Shown: piece by piece, positions 1 through 11,864 of the stretch
How positions within the stretch are numbered: the first letter of the stretch is position 1
Layout of the letters: each line of letters begins with the position of its first letter
From: Echinostoma caproni
Taxonomy: Eukaryota > Platyhelminthes > Trematoda > Plagiorchiida > Echinostomatidae
Direction: 5' to 3'
Assembly (NCBI GenBank): GCA_900618425.1
Contig: UZAN01040297.1
Location: 19,073-83,072 of the forward strand
DNA length: 64,000 nt
The notes under the pieces: model-generated
What the model was told of the DNA's origin: nothing
The model's input: the letters and a program-made list of their open reading frames with translations, nothing else
Database searches by the model: none
Made by a program: the position numbers and the translations under genes

Positions 1-429
1 GCTAAAATGATATCATGTTGACGGATGTATTTACACAAATAGTCAATCAGTTTTCAATATTGCATCTCTGTCCGACTTGTTATTAAACTGGGGACACATG
101 GGTCCTATTTAACCCATCAAAATCACAGATAGAAAGTACCGGACAGAGTTGTATACTTGTCATTCACGGACTTCGTTTCTTGATTGGACATAGTCTTTTT
201 ATGTTTGTAGCCACTTATTTCTCACCACTCATGTTCAAAAGGGTTTTCGAATAAACTATATGCTTGGATTCCTGCAAAAACAGTTGATTATCTGATTCAT
301 TTAATAACGAAGTAATATGGAAGAAGGAAAATAACTACGCCATATTGTAGTGATATCGAACAGTTCTCGAAATTTCTGTATTTCGTTAATCCGCTATTCA
401 TGACCGTCTAGTTGGAGGAATACAATTAT

Positions 430-1515
430 GTCAGAGGGGATCTATTGGACTGACCATTTGAGGTCAGCAGACACGAAACATCAAAGATATTTGAAGCGTT
501 TTCACCTTTCAACTTTTAAGTTATTGATCAAGATATTGGGAACAGATGATCCAGAAAGATTTGATGGCCTACGGTCAATGGAAAACAAAATTCAATGCAT
601 TTATTGGGGTTTAAAGAAAGGTTAACACCATTGGACCATTCAGAAATGGAACTTATGGCTGATTGAAGTGGGTTGGTTGAGGGGTTGTTGTTGTGAGATG
701 CACCACCAACTACTATATCATCCGCATATTTAAAAGTGAAACATTTGGGGTGACTGGCAAATTTTGGATATAAAAGGAGAACAGAAAAGGGGATAAAATT
801 GCTCCCCTTATTACACCCTGGTTTACAGTAACAGTAGAAAACCTGATACCATTGAGACAAGCGAATTGGCCTCGGTCAGTAGTATAGTCGTGCATTCTAT
901 TCAAACGATGTGGCGGTAGATTATATTGCCGTAACAGTTGCAATAGAATGTTTCTGTCGACAGAGTTAAACGCGTTTGTGTAGTCCAAGAAACAAACGTA
1001 AACAATTTTGTGTTTTTGATCTATAGTGGATAAAACGGAATGTGTAAGACAAGCAACCGCATCTAAAGCAGAGGAACGCTTACAATAGGCAAAGTGATTG
1101 GAATCACGAAAATCAAGATTAGAGGATAGGTGTTTAATAATAATACGTTCAAAAGTCTTAAGTAATACTGAAGATTAGGCAATAGGCCTAAACTTATCCT
1201 TTTCTTTCTTAGGTACTGTAGTGATGTGCACATCACGCCATGTGTTAACTAATCTTCCTTCTGACAGACATGCATTAAATATAAATGAAACGATTTGTGC
1301 GAGGTGGTTTGTACGTGTTTGAAGGATCACTGGGGATAACCCATTAGGACCAGCAGACTGATTTTCATTGACAGCATTTAACTCCTTCAAAACTTGCTCT
1401 GTTGTGACAGACACAGGAAGGTGGAAATCAAGTGACGTTGGGTCAATTGTTGTTGTTGCCAATTTCAAGGACCCCGCCGTGATATTACTATTACTATCAC
1501 TTGAGTCATTGAGTC
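430..1515 (-). pseudogene. Non-LTR retrotransposon reverse transcriptase remnant
   Basis: A decayed RT reads right to left. The N-terminal part (1468-1175) has a fingers-like segment with SAGPNGLSPVIL and later PKKEKDKFRPIA. After a break, 988-713 carries motif A (DYTNAFNSVDR) and motif B (NQGVIRGAILSPFLF). Motif C (YADDIVVGG, about 733-709) is in a different frame, so at least one frameshift lies between B and C. Further down, about 530-430, a KRFKYL/DLKWS thumb-like segment appears in a third frame with stops. The catalytic YADD is kept but the frame is broken several times, so the copy is dead. The motifs suggest a CR1/jockey-type element, but the clade was not tested. It is a different family from the copy at 4.3 kb. 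Confidence 0.85.
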
Positions 1516-1529
1516 CGCTTTATCCAATT

Positions 1530-1650
1530 CGTTAGAACCGAGAGAAGACAAATGCTGCGAGATGTTAGTATTTCTTTCAATTTCTTCCATCGCTTCAACG
1601 TAAAACAATCTGGTATGTATACAAGCAAGTGGTAAAACAGACAATAGTCA
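1530..1650. repeat. Left arm of a long inverted repeat
   Basis: These 121 bases recur inverted at 2006-2141, with roughly 85% agreement by eye. The right arm has about 14 extra bases near its inner end. The two arms enclose the GIY-YIG remnant. The shared block includes the stretch around TGGTATGTATACAAGCAAG. Confidence 0.85.
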
Positions 1651-1652
1651 GG

Positions 1653-1966
1653 GAAGCGGGGCCGAGGGTGTGGTGGGAAATCAGTTCCATGGCAGTGTGA
1701 CTGATTGCGTAGGAAAATTTTGTGCGCACAAGATTGGGTTACGTAACTTAGCTAGCATCGCTTCGCTAAACGCCAAAATTCTGGTGCTCATATTAGGTAA
1801 TAACGGCTTGAACAACATTTGTGGGTCAACGATGTGTCCAGTTACCATGATATGTTTTGCAATTGATGACCCTGGATTTCTCTTATCTGTTTGACCTCTA
1901 AGACTTTGTTGCGTCATTGATTGTTCCAACCACTTCGGAATGTGTTCAGACATCCGATCTGATTTC
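1653..1966 (-). pseudogene. GIY-YIG endonuclease C-terminal remnant, Penelope-like element
   Basis: The reverse-strand frame 1953-1681 reads like the C-terminal half of the GIY-YIG domain of flatworm Penelope-like elements. Landmarks are EHIPKWLE, SSIAKHIMVTGHIVDPQ, ILAFSEAMLAKLRNPILC and a final VTLPWN followed by a stop. The GIY and YIG motifs themselves are missing, because the copy is cut off at the hairpin at 1968. It shares the TGH-DP and ILAFS landmarks with the copy at 12.6-13.0 kb, so both belong to one subfamily. It is non-functional on its own. Confidence 0.75.
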
Positions 1967-1967
1967 C

Positions 1968-2007
1968 CATCCCAACCTCTACACTAAGCAGTGTAGAGGT
2001 TGGGATG
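1968..2007. other. Perfect 18-bp hairpin with AAGC loop
   Basis: CATCCCAACCTCTACACT at 1968-1985 is exactly complementary to 1990-2007 around a four-base loop. It sits at the junction between the GIY-YIG remnant and the right inverted-repeat arm, so it marks the axis where the sequence turns back on itself. Confidence 0.9.
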
Positions 2008-2141
2008 ACTATTGTCCGCTTTACCACTACAGTTGTCAAAACTTGCTTGTATACATACCAGATTGTTTTACATTGTAGCGATTGAAGAGATTAAAAGAAA
2101 CTTTAACATCTCGCAGTATTTGTCTTCTATCGGTTCTAACG
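2006..2141. repeat. Right arm of a long inverted repeat
   Basis: Inverted counterpart of 1530-1650. See that entry and the finding on this structure. Confidence 0.85.
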
Positions 2142-4314
2142 TATTACTATAACATTTACTATTAAAACGAATGAACTTACTCAAATATCAAATTTCTCAA
2201 AGTTTCATTCTGTTTTTCACCGTATAGGTAAAATCCATTTTTCTATTGAAGATTTATCATTCTCATTTTTTCGGTATAGTGAAATTTGTAACTGGTCGTT
2301 CTATTGCATCCTTATTCGCGACTCTATTCTCATACTTATACCAAGTGGAAAGCTTTTGCCTTCTGGATTCATGCGCAATATTTAATTTGCACAGTTATGA
2401 TGTTAAAAGGTGTCTCACAGAAATACAGCAGATAATGGTATCTATAATCGGATGACAAAAGCAGGACGATAACAATTAAACAACACAAACATCTTTTTGT
2501 TTGGATTTGTTCACCCAGCGAGTGATAAGTTCGCTGAACATTATTTTTATCGACATTTTCCCATATAAAAATAGAGACTGTTCAGTGTAATAGCACATGT
2601 TTCATGATGAGAACACCTACATTTATTCCAATTGACTGAAGAATGCTTGGTTCTCACGTGATAAAATGAACCATTTTGATCAGCGTACCATGTAAATCTT
2701 ATTCAAATCAAAATTGATGTTCTTTGTATCTCTCAGAGAATGATGTGTTTTGTTTAATGCACATTTTGTGAGCTGCGAATTGTGAGATGGTTGAAACAAA
2801 TGACCAACAAAATTACGAACGTTTGTTCTGGTGTTTTGCTTTTGAAAGGCGACCACGGATATAGTATTGTTTTCGGAAACTTCCATGTTTATTTACTACT
2901 TTCAGTGAGAAAAACACCGCAAATGAGTCTATGGTCATTTAGCTAATCAAAGTACCGTGTGTGTTACATTTCTAATATAAATGTTTGTCGTAAACTATGG
3001 AATGCATGACTGGTGGATAAGTCAGTTTTTTCAAATAGAAAAGTTGAATTTGATATGGTTTATTGTGTGATTCGTAGTTGAACACCACGAAATACGTTGC
3101 TTTTATAGAGCATTGAATTTTAGCGAAATGTTTCACACTGTGACCGGTGTCCTCATTGAATGTCAACACCTAACCTCTCACTGCCGAAGAGACAATGCGT
3201 AGCTATTTTATGCCTGTAAGGAGGAGTCAACCAATTGAATCCACCGTGATTGTTCGAACCTGTGGACGTAGAACTAGGAGCTGAAAATCTTAGATAATTA
3301 CGTCCGACTCAGAACGAAAAACGCTAGCCTCCTGTTTGATATCCTCGGCTAAATTCTGTTAGTTCTTAATAACACAATACAAGAATTTGTGAAGTGTTGA
3401 TATGATATTACTCTCTAGTGATTTTGAGATACCATTTGCCAGTAAATCTTTATTATTAACAATGAAGGATAATTGTGACAACAAACGGAAAGGAGATTAT
3501 GCAAAGCAGTATTTGTACACCCTGCACACCCACGCCCTTTAAGCTCACACACCACCACTGTGAACGTTTGAGGAAGAATATCGGTCAACAGAAAAAAGAC
3601 GAGCATGCCTTTGGAATCAATGATTGCCAGACAGGCGAACAAAAGTGCAATAAGTAAAGGAACTAGCTAACGATAGCAAAAGAGGTCATCAAAAATGGTT
3701 TGTGCTAAATCAGTATGAGGTCATTCTAACACACTTTTATCCCCCCCCTCCAAAAACATCCAATACGATTTTAAAATGTCAGTTTTGGATGAGTCCAACC
3801 ATAGTTTTGCAGGCACCAGGTGCAGTGTATGGTCTCGTGACTTTCACTCCGTGGAAGTTCATTCTGTCTACACATATGAACTGAAATCACATTTGATAGC
3901 AAAGCCGTGCGGTGCCTACCTTTTTCCGTGGCAGGAGTTGTGGTTTGGACAAAAGAACTCTAAATGTTCACGAGTCCCAACGTGGATGGAACAAATGTAC
4001 AGAATACGTTCATTTCCAGAGATGCACTTCAGACTTTGAACCAAATATACGCAATCAGGAGTGACGTCACTGGTCACCCAAGATAGTCTATTATCGGTCC
4101 GATGAAGCAGCAATAGGCTTGAGGCATTTGAAATTGTAGGACAAAACCGTTATCTATGAAACCAGAATGCCAATCAAAAGAAATGTTTATCGAAATTGCC
4201 TAAGTAAAAAAAGTGTGGTTCTTTTGAGGAAGTAACTCTATCAGGTTTCTGCAACTCACTCAAATAACTGATTTATTTTTAGAACGGTATCGTTATCTCA
4301 AATATATATGTAGC
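2142..4314. other. Non-coding, no recognised feature
   Basis: No domain or repeat family was recognised. The stretch is AT-rich with an 8-base C run at 3741-3748. A reverse-strand frame at about 4150-3936 is Cys/His-rich and ends next to a possible donor, but it could be chance. Confidence 0.5.
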
Positions 4315-6502
4315 AATGTGTAGCTACCACCTGTTTTGGGAGGACTATAAGGAACAAAACCAAAAGAACGGCCAGGAAGCTTTCGAAAAATCTGAGGAGA
4401 CATCGCGCCGGTTGGAAAGTTGCTCTTCGGAAACAAAATAGCTCCCGCTTGTGTGTCCCCATCATTCTCAGTTGTAACATCCGATCTCTTATCGGAACTA
4501 TGGCCGACCTCACCAGCTTGGTCAAACCACGGGAATACGCTTGACTAGGTAGGATCATGCTCTAAGAAGGTTGACTTCACAATTAAATTTAGGATGAAAT
4601 AATACACCTGAATGGTTTCGCTAGCTATCCTGTCGATCTTCCTGTTCCTTAGTCCAGACGGGGCGGTGGTGTCATCACATTTATTAAAAATCAGTGGTGT
4701 CATCTGACCAAAAATGTGTTCTCTTATTTTACACTTGATATAAACGCATCGTTACTTCAATGTAAGCCCAAACATTTCAGCTTTTCTCGGTCACTCATTC
4801 TTGTAAGTGTGTATACTGCCCCCTCTTTCTCATCTCATGTTTTTATTGATTTTTATGGAACCGCTCTTACTGCTCTACCTAATGGAAATGGAATAAAAAT
4901 GACCGATCCTGTCACCAGCGTTGCACCTGCCGAAATTTATCAAGAGTTAACCAGTTGAAATCCTCGCAAGTCCAACGGACCTGATGGAGTTTCACCCGTT
5001 GTCCTAAAGGCATGTGCTGCCTTCTTTGCCCCCATAATGGGTGAACATTTTACTAATTGCATTTCGTAGCAATCTATTTTCAACTGCTAAAGAATAGCCT
5101 CCATTACCCCGATATTGAAGAAAGTCTCCTCAAAATGCCATCTTATTGTCTGCACCTCAGTTTCCTTGAGGGTGTTTGAGGGGCTGCTCATTAGGACCGT
5201 GTCCACACAGCCCAATTTTGGTGTTCCAAACCAGTTTGCATACACCCATTCCCGCGGTACTCTGGACGCCCTTGATTATCTCTCCCACTTTGTTTTATCC
5301 AACCTGAATAAGAAAAGCAAGTCTTTGTGCATATGTTTTCTTGACTACAGTGATGCTTTCAATACAACTGATCGACGAATATTTCTAAATTCTCTCTCCT
5401 CGGGCGGCGTTCAACCTCCTACGATAGAACTGTTGGCCAATGATTTATCCAGCCGTCAGTAGTCCGCACGCTAAAAAAGTCGTACATCTTCACTGTTGCC
5501 CTCCTCACAAGGCGTACTGAAAGGCGCTATTTGATCCGATTTTCTGTTTTCCACTTGCATTTCGTCTATCCCTGTGAGCAATTCTTCTCTTCTTGTTAAG
5601 TATAAAAACGATATAATATTTAGAATACCCCTGCCCAACCCATCATTTCAAACCACTCTGCAAGAAAACATGTCAGACACAGTTGTGTGGTCTTAACAAA
5701 GGAACCTCCGTATGAACCCCCAATAATAATGACGATTTTTTTCCCTTTTTAAAGGTCAGAAGTATGACAAATTGTCAAATACCAGCCGCCTTTATCTTTC
5801 CTGGGAGACAAGATGGAACGATAACCTTTGCGTTATTTTCAACTGTAACCTCCCCTGGTCTGACTACGTCAATGATGTTTTGATAAAGGTCATGAGGCTC
5901 ACGTTTTAAGTCTTACGTCCTAAGTCACTTTCTATCCCAAATCATCTCATAAGGCGTTTTGTTTTTGCTTGCATTTTGCCCCACCAACTTTATGGGTTCC
6001 CTGTTATCTTACCCTGTCTTTTTAACAAGAACCTCAGCTCATTTCCCGATCCCTCAAGTTTATGTCTGTGGGAGCATCTGGTACAGCACGTGGTGGCACA
6101 CCACCTCAAGTTCTGTAAAACATTCTCTTATAAGACTTTTTCTTATATTTACCATCCTGTTCATTCTGTTCCTAGCCAGTGCCTTTCTCACTCATCCACC
6201 CGTTTCAGTCATAAACTTATAAAGGCACACAGTAAAGCTTACAGGCGCTCTATTGCCCCGTATCTCGCCAGGTTTCTTACAAACCATGAACTCGTTGCGG
6301 AAAATCTGCGCAAAGTGATGAACTAAATCAATCATAAACACCCTGGTATGCCGTTGGTTTTTTTGACGATGGCATTTCACTTCTTTTAATTAATGTATTA
6401 CATTTCAGTTTTTTTAATTGTTGACGCACTGTGGTTATATGGTTGCTGAATATTCACCCTTCGAGGTGTATAAAGCGATTTATTGACTTCATTTGATTTG
6501 AT
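4315..6502 (+). pseudogene. CR1/jockey-like retrotransposon, defective copy 1
   Basis: The order is that of a non-LTR ORF2: a basic leader, an endonuclease start (CNIRSL near 4470), an RRGGGVITFI endonuclease segment near 4660, RT fingers (SNGPDGVSPVVLKA near 4970), motif A (FLDYSDAFNTTDR, about 5336-5376), motif B (SSQGVLKGAI, about 5501-5530, followed by a stop) and a C-terminal region near 5950-6326 ending in NLRKVMN. The motif C position (5599-5618) reads KYKNDII instead of YADD, so both catalytic aspartate context and frame are lost. The endonuclease-to-RT linker is deleted near 4855. The 3' end has a TTGATTTGATT-like tail, typical of CR1 elements. The first 752 bases recur inverted at 35803-35064. 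Confidence 0.85.
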
Positions 6503-6810
6503 TAATAACTGATACAGTCTAGGGTGTTCTATTTACGAATCCTACCACTGATATGCGAACTTTAGATTTTATTTTTACTGTTGGTCGCTGACTTTTCCTC
6601 GCTAATTAATCATGCTTTCCCATTCAATAGAACCAACCAAATTATATTATCTTTTACATTATTACAGATTACGTCTGAACAGAACAGAAATCCCAAAGAG
6701 TGCAAGGAAGTTCATATGGTATAATCTGAAGCAAGTGGTCGATCCATGAGCGACAATCACTTAGTCCCTTACAACAATGTAAAATCGAGGTGAATGTGGC
6801 TTGTAGACGT

Positions 6811-7829
6811 CTAAAGATTAGCACGTAACTGCATAGCATGTTCGGCGTACTTTTTAGTGTCACAAACTCCGAGGGAAACATGCCATTTTTGGGCTGTGAA
6901 TAGAATATCGAGTTTTGCTTGGTGAGAATCGGCGAGTGACATTTGTTTATCATATAAACTTTTGTCAGCGTGCGGTCCATAAGGAAACAGTTCCTTTATG
7001 GATCTCGCTGATTGTAACAAAATACTGGTGTACAAGTGAACACGTTAAATTATATACATGACCTACAGAAAAGCAGACATACAAGCTTAGAACGTTCTGA
7101 TGTTCATTGTAGTTTTTTCGACAAACTCAACCGCGGAGTTTATCCCAACAGAGTGAACTTTTATGGCCGACACAGTAACAACTTTTATTAAAGATGTCAT
7201 TTGGGATTAGGCTGGTAATCCTGTCTCTGGTGGCACAGTTTGACAGCTTTTGTGAATAAGATCGTAGGATTTTCCACACCCTGGTAAATGATCGCAAAAG
7301 TGTTTCGCTCGATATTGCTGGGAAAACGCTTGGTTTGGTTGGTTTTTAAATACATGAAACCTCATATCCAAGTCGGCGATTACTTTGTGATCAAAACATA
7401 AGAAGTAATCGTTGTTGGATTCTTTTCATGTCATATTCTCGTCTTTCGTGTCCATATTTAGTACTGCATGGAATCAACAATGTACAAACAGCCACAGACA
7501 AAACTATTGTTCTTGCTATAAACTCCATTAGATCCAATTACGTTGCAAAGTGTTTTGTGATAATTTTCTCATTTCCGTCAATTTGCTTATTGAAATCGAG
7601 AAATCGTACTTCTTTAAGGCAGTGGAATAATAGAAGCAACCAAATAAGTGAATATGTTGTATCTGGTTTGGGGTAGTACCATAATCATTCCCGGGAATGG
7701 AGAACTAAATGCTAAGCATTATGAGGAAAAGATCTGCCGGAGGCCTGGATGTCACTCACATGAGTTCTATCAATTCCTGTAGGCAATGGTATACTATTGG
7801 ATGTTTTTCACCTCCAGGTGTTATTCGGT
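6811..7829 (-). CDS. Unidentified gene, last two exons
   Basis: Exon 1 is 7829-7760 and the terminal exon is 7024-6811, with a stop at the low end. The acceptor of exon 1 follows a long pyrimidine tract (TTTTTCCTGTTGGTTATTTTAG), its donor is GTGAGT, and the second acceptor is CACTTGTACACCAG. Exon 1 ends with two bases of a codon and the terminal exon supplies the third, so the frame continues across the 735-base intron. The predicted tail includes TPGGEKHPIVYHCLQELIEL, then ELFPYGPHADKSLYDKQMSL, and ends in EHAMQLRANL. It looks soluble and helix-rich. I recognise no domain. A TTTATT (AATAAA on this strand) lies at 6568-6573. Upstream exons were not found with confidence. Chance open frames of this length exist here, so splicing and phase are the main support. 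Confidence 0.5.
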
Positions 7830-9660
7830 CTAAAATAACCAACAGGAAAAACCTGGAAACTATTGAACGCAAATATGGTTACATGGTTCACAATGGTGTG
7901 CAGTCTTAGTCAACTTAAAGCTGGTTAAATAGTGGAGCGACACTGACCGGGGCTACGGAAATCGCGAGCCATTCGATTGAATCTGATTACCGTGTTAATG
8001 TGCGTGAACCTTCACTCTCTATATACAGTCAATGGAAGATTATTAAAAATGATCGAACGCCGAATTGTGTCAGAAACGTGGCGATTACCGTCCGTGTTCA
8101 CCCTTCTGTTCCCAGCCATAATTTGTGGCCAATCGCTTACAATCTTCAGTGACCTAACCTATTTCCCCAAGCTGTCATTCATACACTACCTCACTCATTC
8201 AACAACCAACATTTCCTAATCCACAAAGAAAAACAGAAAGACCGTGCAGGCTAACTTTGACCATCAGAGCATCTCATCCTAAACCCTGATTTCTTTCATA
8301 ACTGTGTCTCCTCTCACAACCCGTTTGGTCTATTATAATTTACGCTGAATTCAACCAGATTATGAGACATTTAAGAAAAATAGGGAACGTCTATCACTGG
8401 AATTTCTGGTTTCTTCCTATTAACACCTTAATGAAATGGATAACTGAAAAGTAGAATGCCTTGACACGAGTATTGGCTGTCGAGGGATATAACATACATC
8501 GTATATATCCTAAAAATGATAAACCGCCATTCACATAAGACTTCATTTTACTGTTATAGATGTGATGGTTGTCCACCAATGTGGCTAAGTACCAAGCACT
8601 TCTTTCTCTAGTGTTCAATTTTCGTATTGAGTGGGTAACATGCCGTCCTTTACAAATATTCACATCACAATAATTATTTTGAACTCCTCCTCTGATTATT
8701 AAAGTGCTCTTTCAATTTTGTTTACTCATCAAAACTGGTGCTTTGCGTTGCGCTACTTGGACAACATGAATGACATTTTTTACATTTGCTATCCACCGAG
8801 TATTGTAGTTGCATTATGTATGCAAAAGTTCACCAGGTTATAAGATTCAACGGAAGCGTTTTGACGTACACATTCAGAAAGTGATTACATCTTCAGGTAT
8901 GTATCGTTCACTGACCTCTAGACATCAGTAAATAAATTTTTTAATCACCCGCTAAGGCCACGTATATTGCATCATTATTAAGACAATAGTAGAATTAAGC
9001 TGAGTTAGTTTACTTCTCAGCTTATTATCCCTCAATAAATCCAAAGTGTTGAATTATAATAGAATAAGGTGGTACACATAATTACCCTTCATGCGCTTAC
9101 TGAAAGAGAATACATAGGAATTCTGTTATGAATTAGAATCAACCAGCAAAAGTGAAAACAATGTGGTAGACTATCAGGTGAATAGTGTATACCCTGGTAT
9201 GAGAAACTGTTTGAGCAAACCTGAATCATTTGCGCATGCTGACAAACGGTGCTAACACAAGACAGAGAAACTTCAAATGCACCGATAAATAATTTTTTTA
9301 TTAGGTGAAATGAGGGTACTTTATGAAAGACCAGATTGATAAACCAGTAGTTTAGATAATATTCGGTTCATTCTATATCATTCTAATATCACTTGTCTTA
9401 TAAATCGCGATACATTGTAGTCACAGTCAATTTATAACTGAGCTATAATCTGGAAAATGGGGCGTCAATGAACTGACGGTCTAAGCCTCCTCCATCGGGC
9501 TGCCCTAGTGATTACGAGGATAGGTCAGGTTTGAAGGACAAATTGTAAGCAGTTCACCAAGCGATTAAGTTATTTATTTCCATGATGAGGGTATTTCTGA
9601 TAAATCTTTAAGTAATATGAAGTGGATGAGTGTGCTTTTCATTGAACTCAAGTGTGAGAG
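7830..9660. other. Non-coding or intronic, no recognised feature
   Basis: Probably the upstream intron or flank of the gene at 6.8-7.8 kb. A possible further exon around 8090-8145 on the reverse strand has a GTAATC donor in the right phase, but its acceptor is poor. Nothing else was recognised. Confidence 0.4.
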
Positions 9661-9663
9661 TTA

Positions 9664-9746
9664 AGAATTTCAGGGGATTCGAACTCACAAATGGACACCA
9701 TCCATGTCTCTGAATAGTGCACACCTCACCAGTTTAACTATGAAGC
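9664..9746 (-). repeat. tRNA-like remnant, possible SINE head
   Basis: Read on the reverse strand there is a box-A-like TAGTTAAACTGG and, 56 bases downstream, a box-B-like GTTCGAATCCCC. The long spacing suits a tRNA with a long variable arm. The acceptor stem does not pair, so this is not a functional tRNA gene. Confidence 0.4.
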
Positions 9747-9839
9747 TATGTCGGTAGATCTGATCTTTCCTTATATGAAAGTTCATACAATTTACAGATA
9801 ATCATGAACTCCAGCAACCAGTATTTACACAAACTGTAG

Positions 9840-10037
9840 CGGCTGATATTGATTAGTGATCCAGGGAAAAATGCTCGTACGGTTAGCTTAACAAATTACA
9901 CAGTTTATGAATCTAATGCTGACACAATCAAAATATTTATAGTGAATTTCAGCACAAATGAAACAGATAAACATGGAGTTGCACAATTACAGCTGATCAA
10001 ACTTGGACCGGGCGTGAACGGGATCTATAGGAAATAA
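9840..10037 (+). CDS. Possible exon, weak resemblance to heparanase C-terminus
   Basis: An open frame of about 65 codons ends in a double stop. It contains DTIKIFIVNFSTNE followed by QLQLIKLGPGVNGIYRK. The alternation of hydrophobic residues and the LGP-x-x-NG-x-x-x-K ending recall the C-terminal beta-sandwich of GH79 heparanases, where a strand pair is followed by a GP-x-GLLSK loop. The resemblance is from memory and weak. The catalytic barrel is not in this window. The frame stops just after this motif, which would mean a missing exon or a pseudogene. A TAG at 9854-9856 could be an acceptor. Confidence 0.22.
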   Translation, partial: RLILISDPGKNARTVSLTNYTVYESNADTIKIFIVNFSTNETDKHGVAQLQLIKLGPGVNGIYRK

Positions 10038-10963
10038 TAGTAACACAAAACAACGCAGCACCTGGCTGATTTCTGAACAAACATTTATGTATTACTGACC
10101 CGCTGTGGAAGGACTGATCAATTTCATCCGGCATTTGGCAGACTTTCATAACAAAAGCACTTATTTGCACCATTTTAAACTTTAGCAATCCACTTCAATT
10201 TTAAAATAGATGCAGCGGAGTAAACTTATTAAAAGCAGTATATTTGAATTACAGAATTATTGGGTTGTTTGAGATTCGCTTCTATCTGGAGCTCAGTGTG
10301 AACTCACGTTGTATAGCAACGTGATTTGCTTTCGGTAAAGTGTGTCACACATGACAACTTTTCCAGGCCGTAGGCAAGGTTAACCGAAGCGTGAACGGTC
10401 CTTCACTAAATACTGGAAGAAATTGCAACTATTTCCACGAATCCGGTTTGCTCAGCTGCTTTTGAAGTCGCTCAGATATTATGGAAGCCAGAAGGACTAT
10501 AAGCCTATTTACTTTTTTTAATCAATACACACATGGGGTCGGTCGGTCCAAATATCGACGATTGTTCCATAAAGCTGATGTGTGTGGTTTTAGTTACTTC
10601 CAGTGCAATCGAGGATCACGAAATAAAACGCGTACCCTGGATAGCAGATCACCTTTGTTCGATTCTGGAACACTGAAGGAGAATGATGAAAAAATGTGCA
10701 GTATAACACTTTGATTTATCACTTAGCTCAAAACAATGAATACATATCTGATTTACTTTCTCGACTCTCAAAATAAATCCAGGGATTTAGATGAAATAGA
10801 ATAAATTACTAGGATGAAATTGAAACTATGAGATCCAGTTCATTTTGGCTGGCCACTTTCCAACTTTAAGTTATGGATACCCAATTCAGAAAATCTTAGA
10901 CGTCAGTCTGTGCTGATTTTAACGTGCGTGTGTGCACGCGTCCACCGCGAGGACCATTATCAG

Positions 10964-11420
10964 TATCAGAAAAAGTCGTATTTGTTCCAAATGGGTTGAC
11001 ATTTGGGCAACCCCAAATTTGTTAGACAATGAACCCTCGATTATGGATAATGAGCTTGCGTCTTTTGTTCTGAGCGATATTGTTAAAGAAGCACAAAGCG
11101 ACCAGGGTGGTTTTGAAAGACTGAATATGTCGCACCGGTCTTTTGTACACACCCACGATTTTCTCGCTTCCTGGACAAATAAGAAAAAAGGTAAGTGGTC
11201 GAAAATCCGCATACCGCGGAATGGAATAATTGCCGTTTGTGTTCAGATTTAACTAATATCATCATTATGGCTGTTCTTTTGATCTTTTCATCAATGAGCA
11301 TATGGAACGTAACTCTATTCCCAAGAAGCAGGCGTGGTTCATGAAATGTCTTTGAAAATAATAGAAAAACAGAAAAATGTTGAGGACCCAAAGAATTCGG
11401 TTTGCACAGAACATCCATAA
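10964..11420 (+). CDS. Unidentified gene, last two exons
   Basis: The first exon runs from about 10964 (start uncertain) to 11190, with an AAAAAAG/GTAAGT donor. The terminal exon is 11326-11420, ending in TAA, after the acceptor CTCTATTCCCAAG. The first exon ends one base into a codon and the second starts with the remaining two, forming GAA, so the frame is kept. The predicted protein includes NEPSIMDNELASFVLSDIV, then FVHTHDFLASWTNKKK, and after the junction AGVVHEMSLKIIEKQKNVED, with a tail of NSVCTEHP. No domain was recognised. Both exons are less AT-rich than their surroundings. The acceptor of the first exon is weak, and no clear poly(A) signal was seen close downstream. Confidence 0.42.
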
Positions 11421-11864
11421 TTGTTTTACTGCATTTACACGAATTCCTATGTCACATACAAGACGGATCATACGGAGAATCAAGAGGAACAACAGAAGTT
11501 TGCGGTCTAAACAAAAGATCGCTCAGGTGAACGGCAATTACCAAGAGAGAACCGCGGTATTGGCCATTACAATCGTTAACCCATTTTATGGTGGCGATTG
11601 AGAATACGTCAATGGTACTGCTGCACTTAACGCTCTATAAGCTTCGCTTATTAGAGCAAGGTTATCGAGAATGTGAATTGTTTGTACTGAATGGACACGA
11701 ATAATTTTCTGATATTGACATGCTTGACCCTAGGAGCTATACAAACATAGTTAAACTGACTGCGTTAAACAGACTGATTGTTTTAGTGTTTGAAAACAAA
11801 TTTTTACGGGTGAACGTTTGTATCACGCGAATGCAACGATATTATTGAAAGAAAACAACTGTGA

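Noticed and set aside
3936..4150. Reverse-strand Cys/His-rich frame (FCPNHNSCHGK) beside a GTAGGC donor
   Set aside because: No matching acceptor or compatible neighbouring exon was found, and the forward strand is also open.
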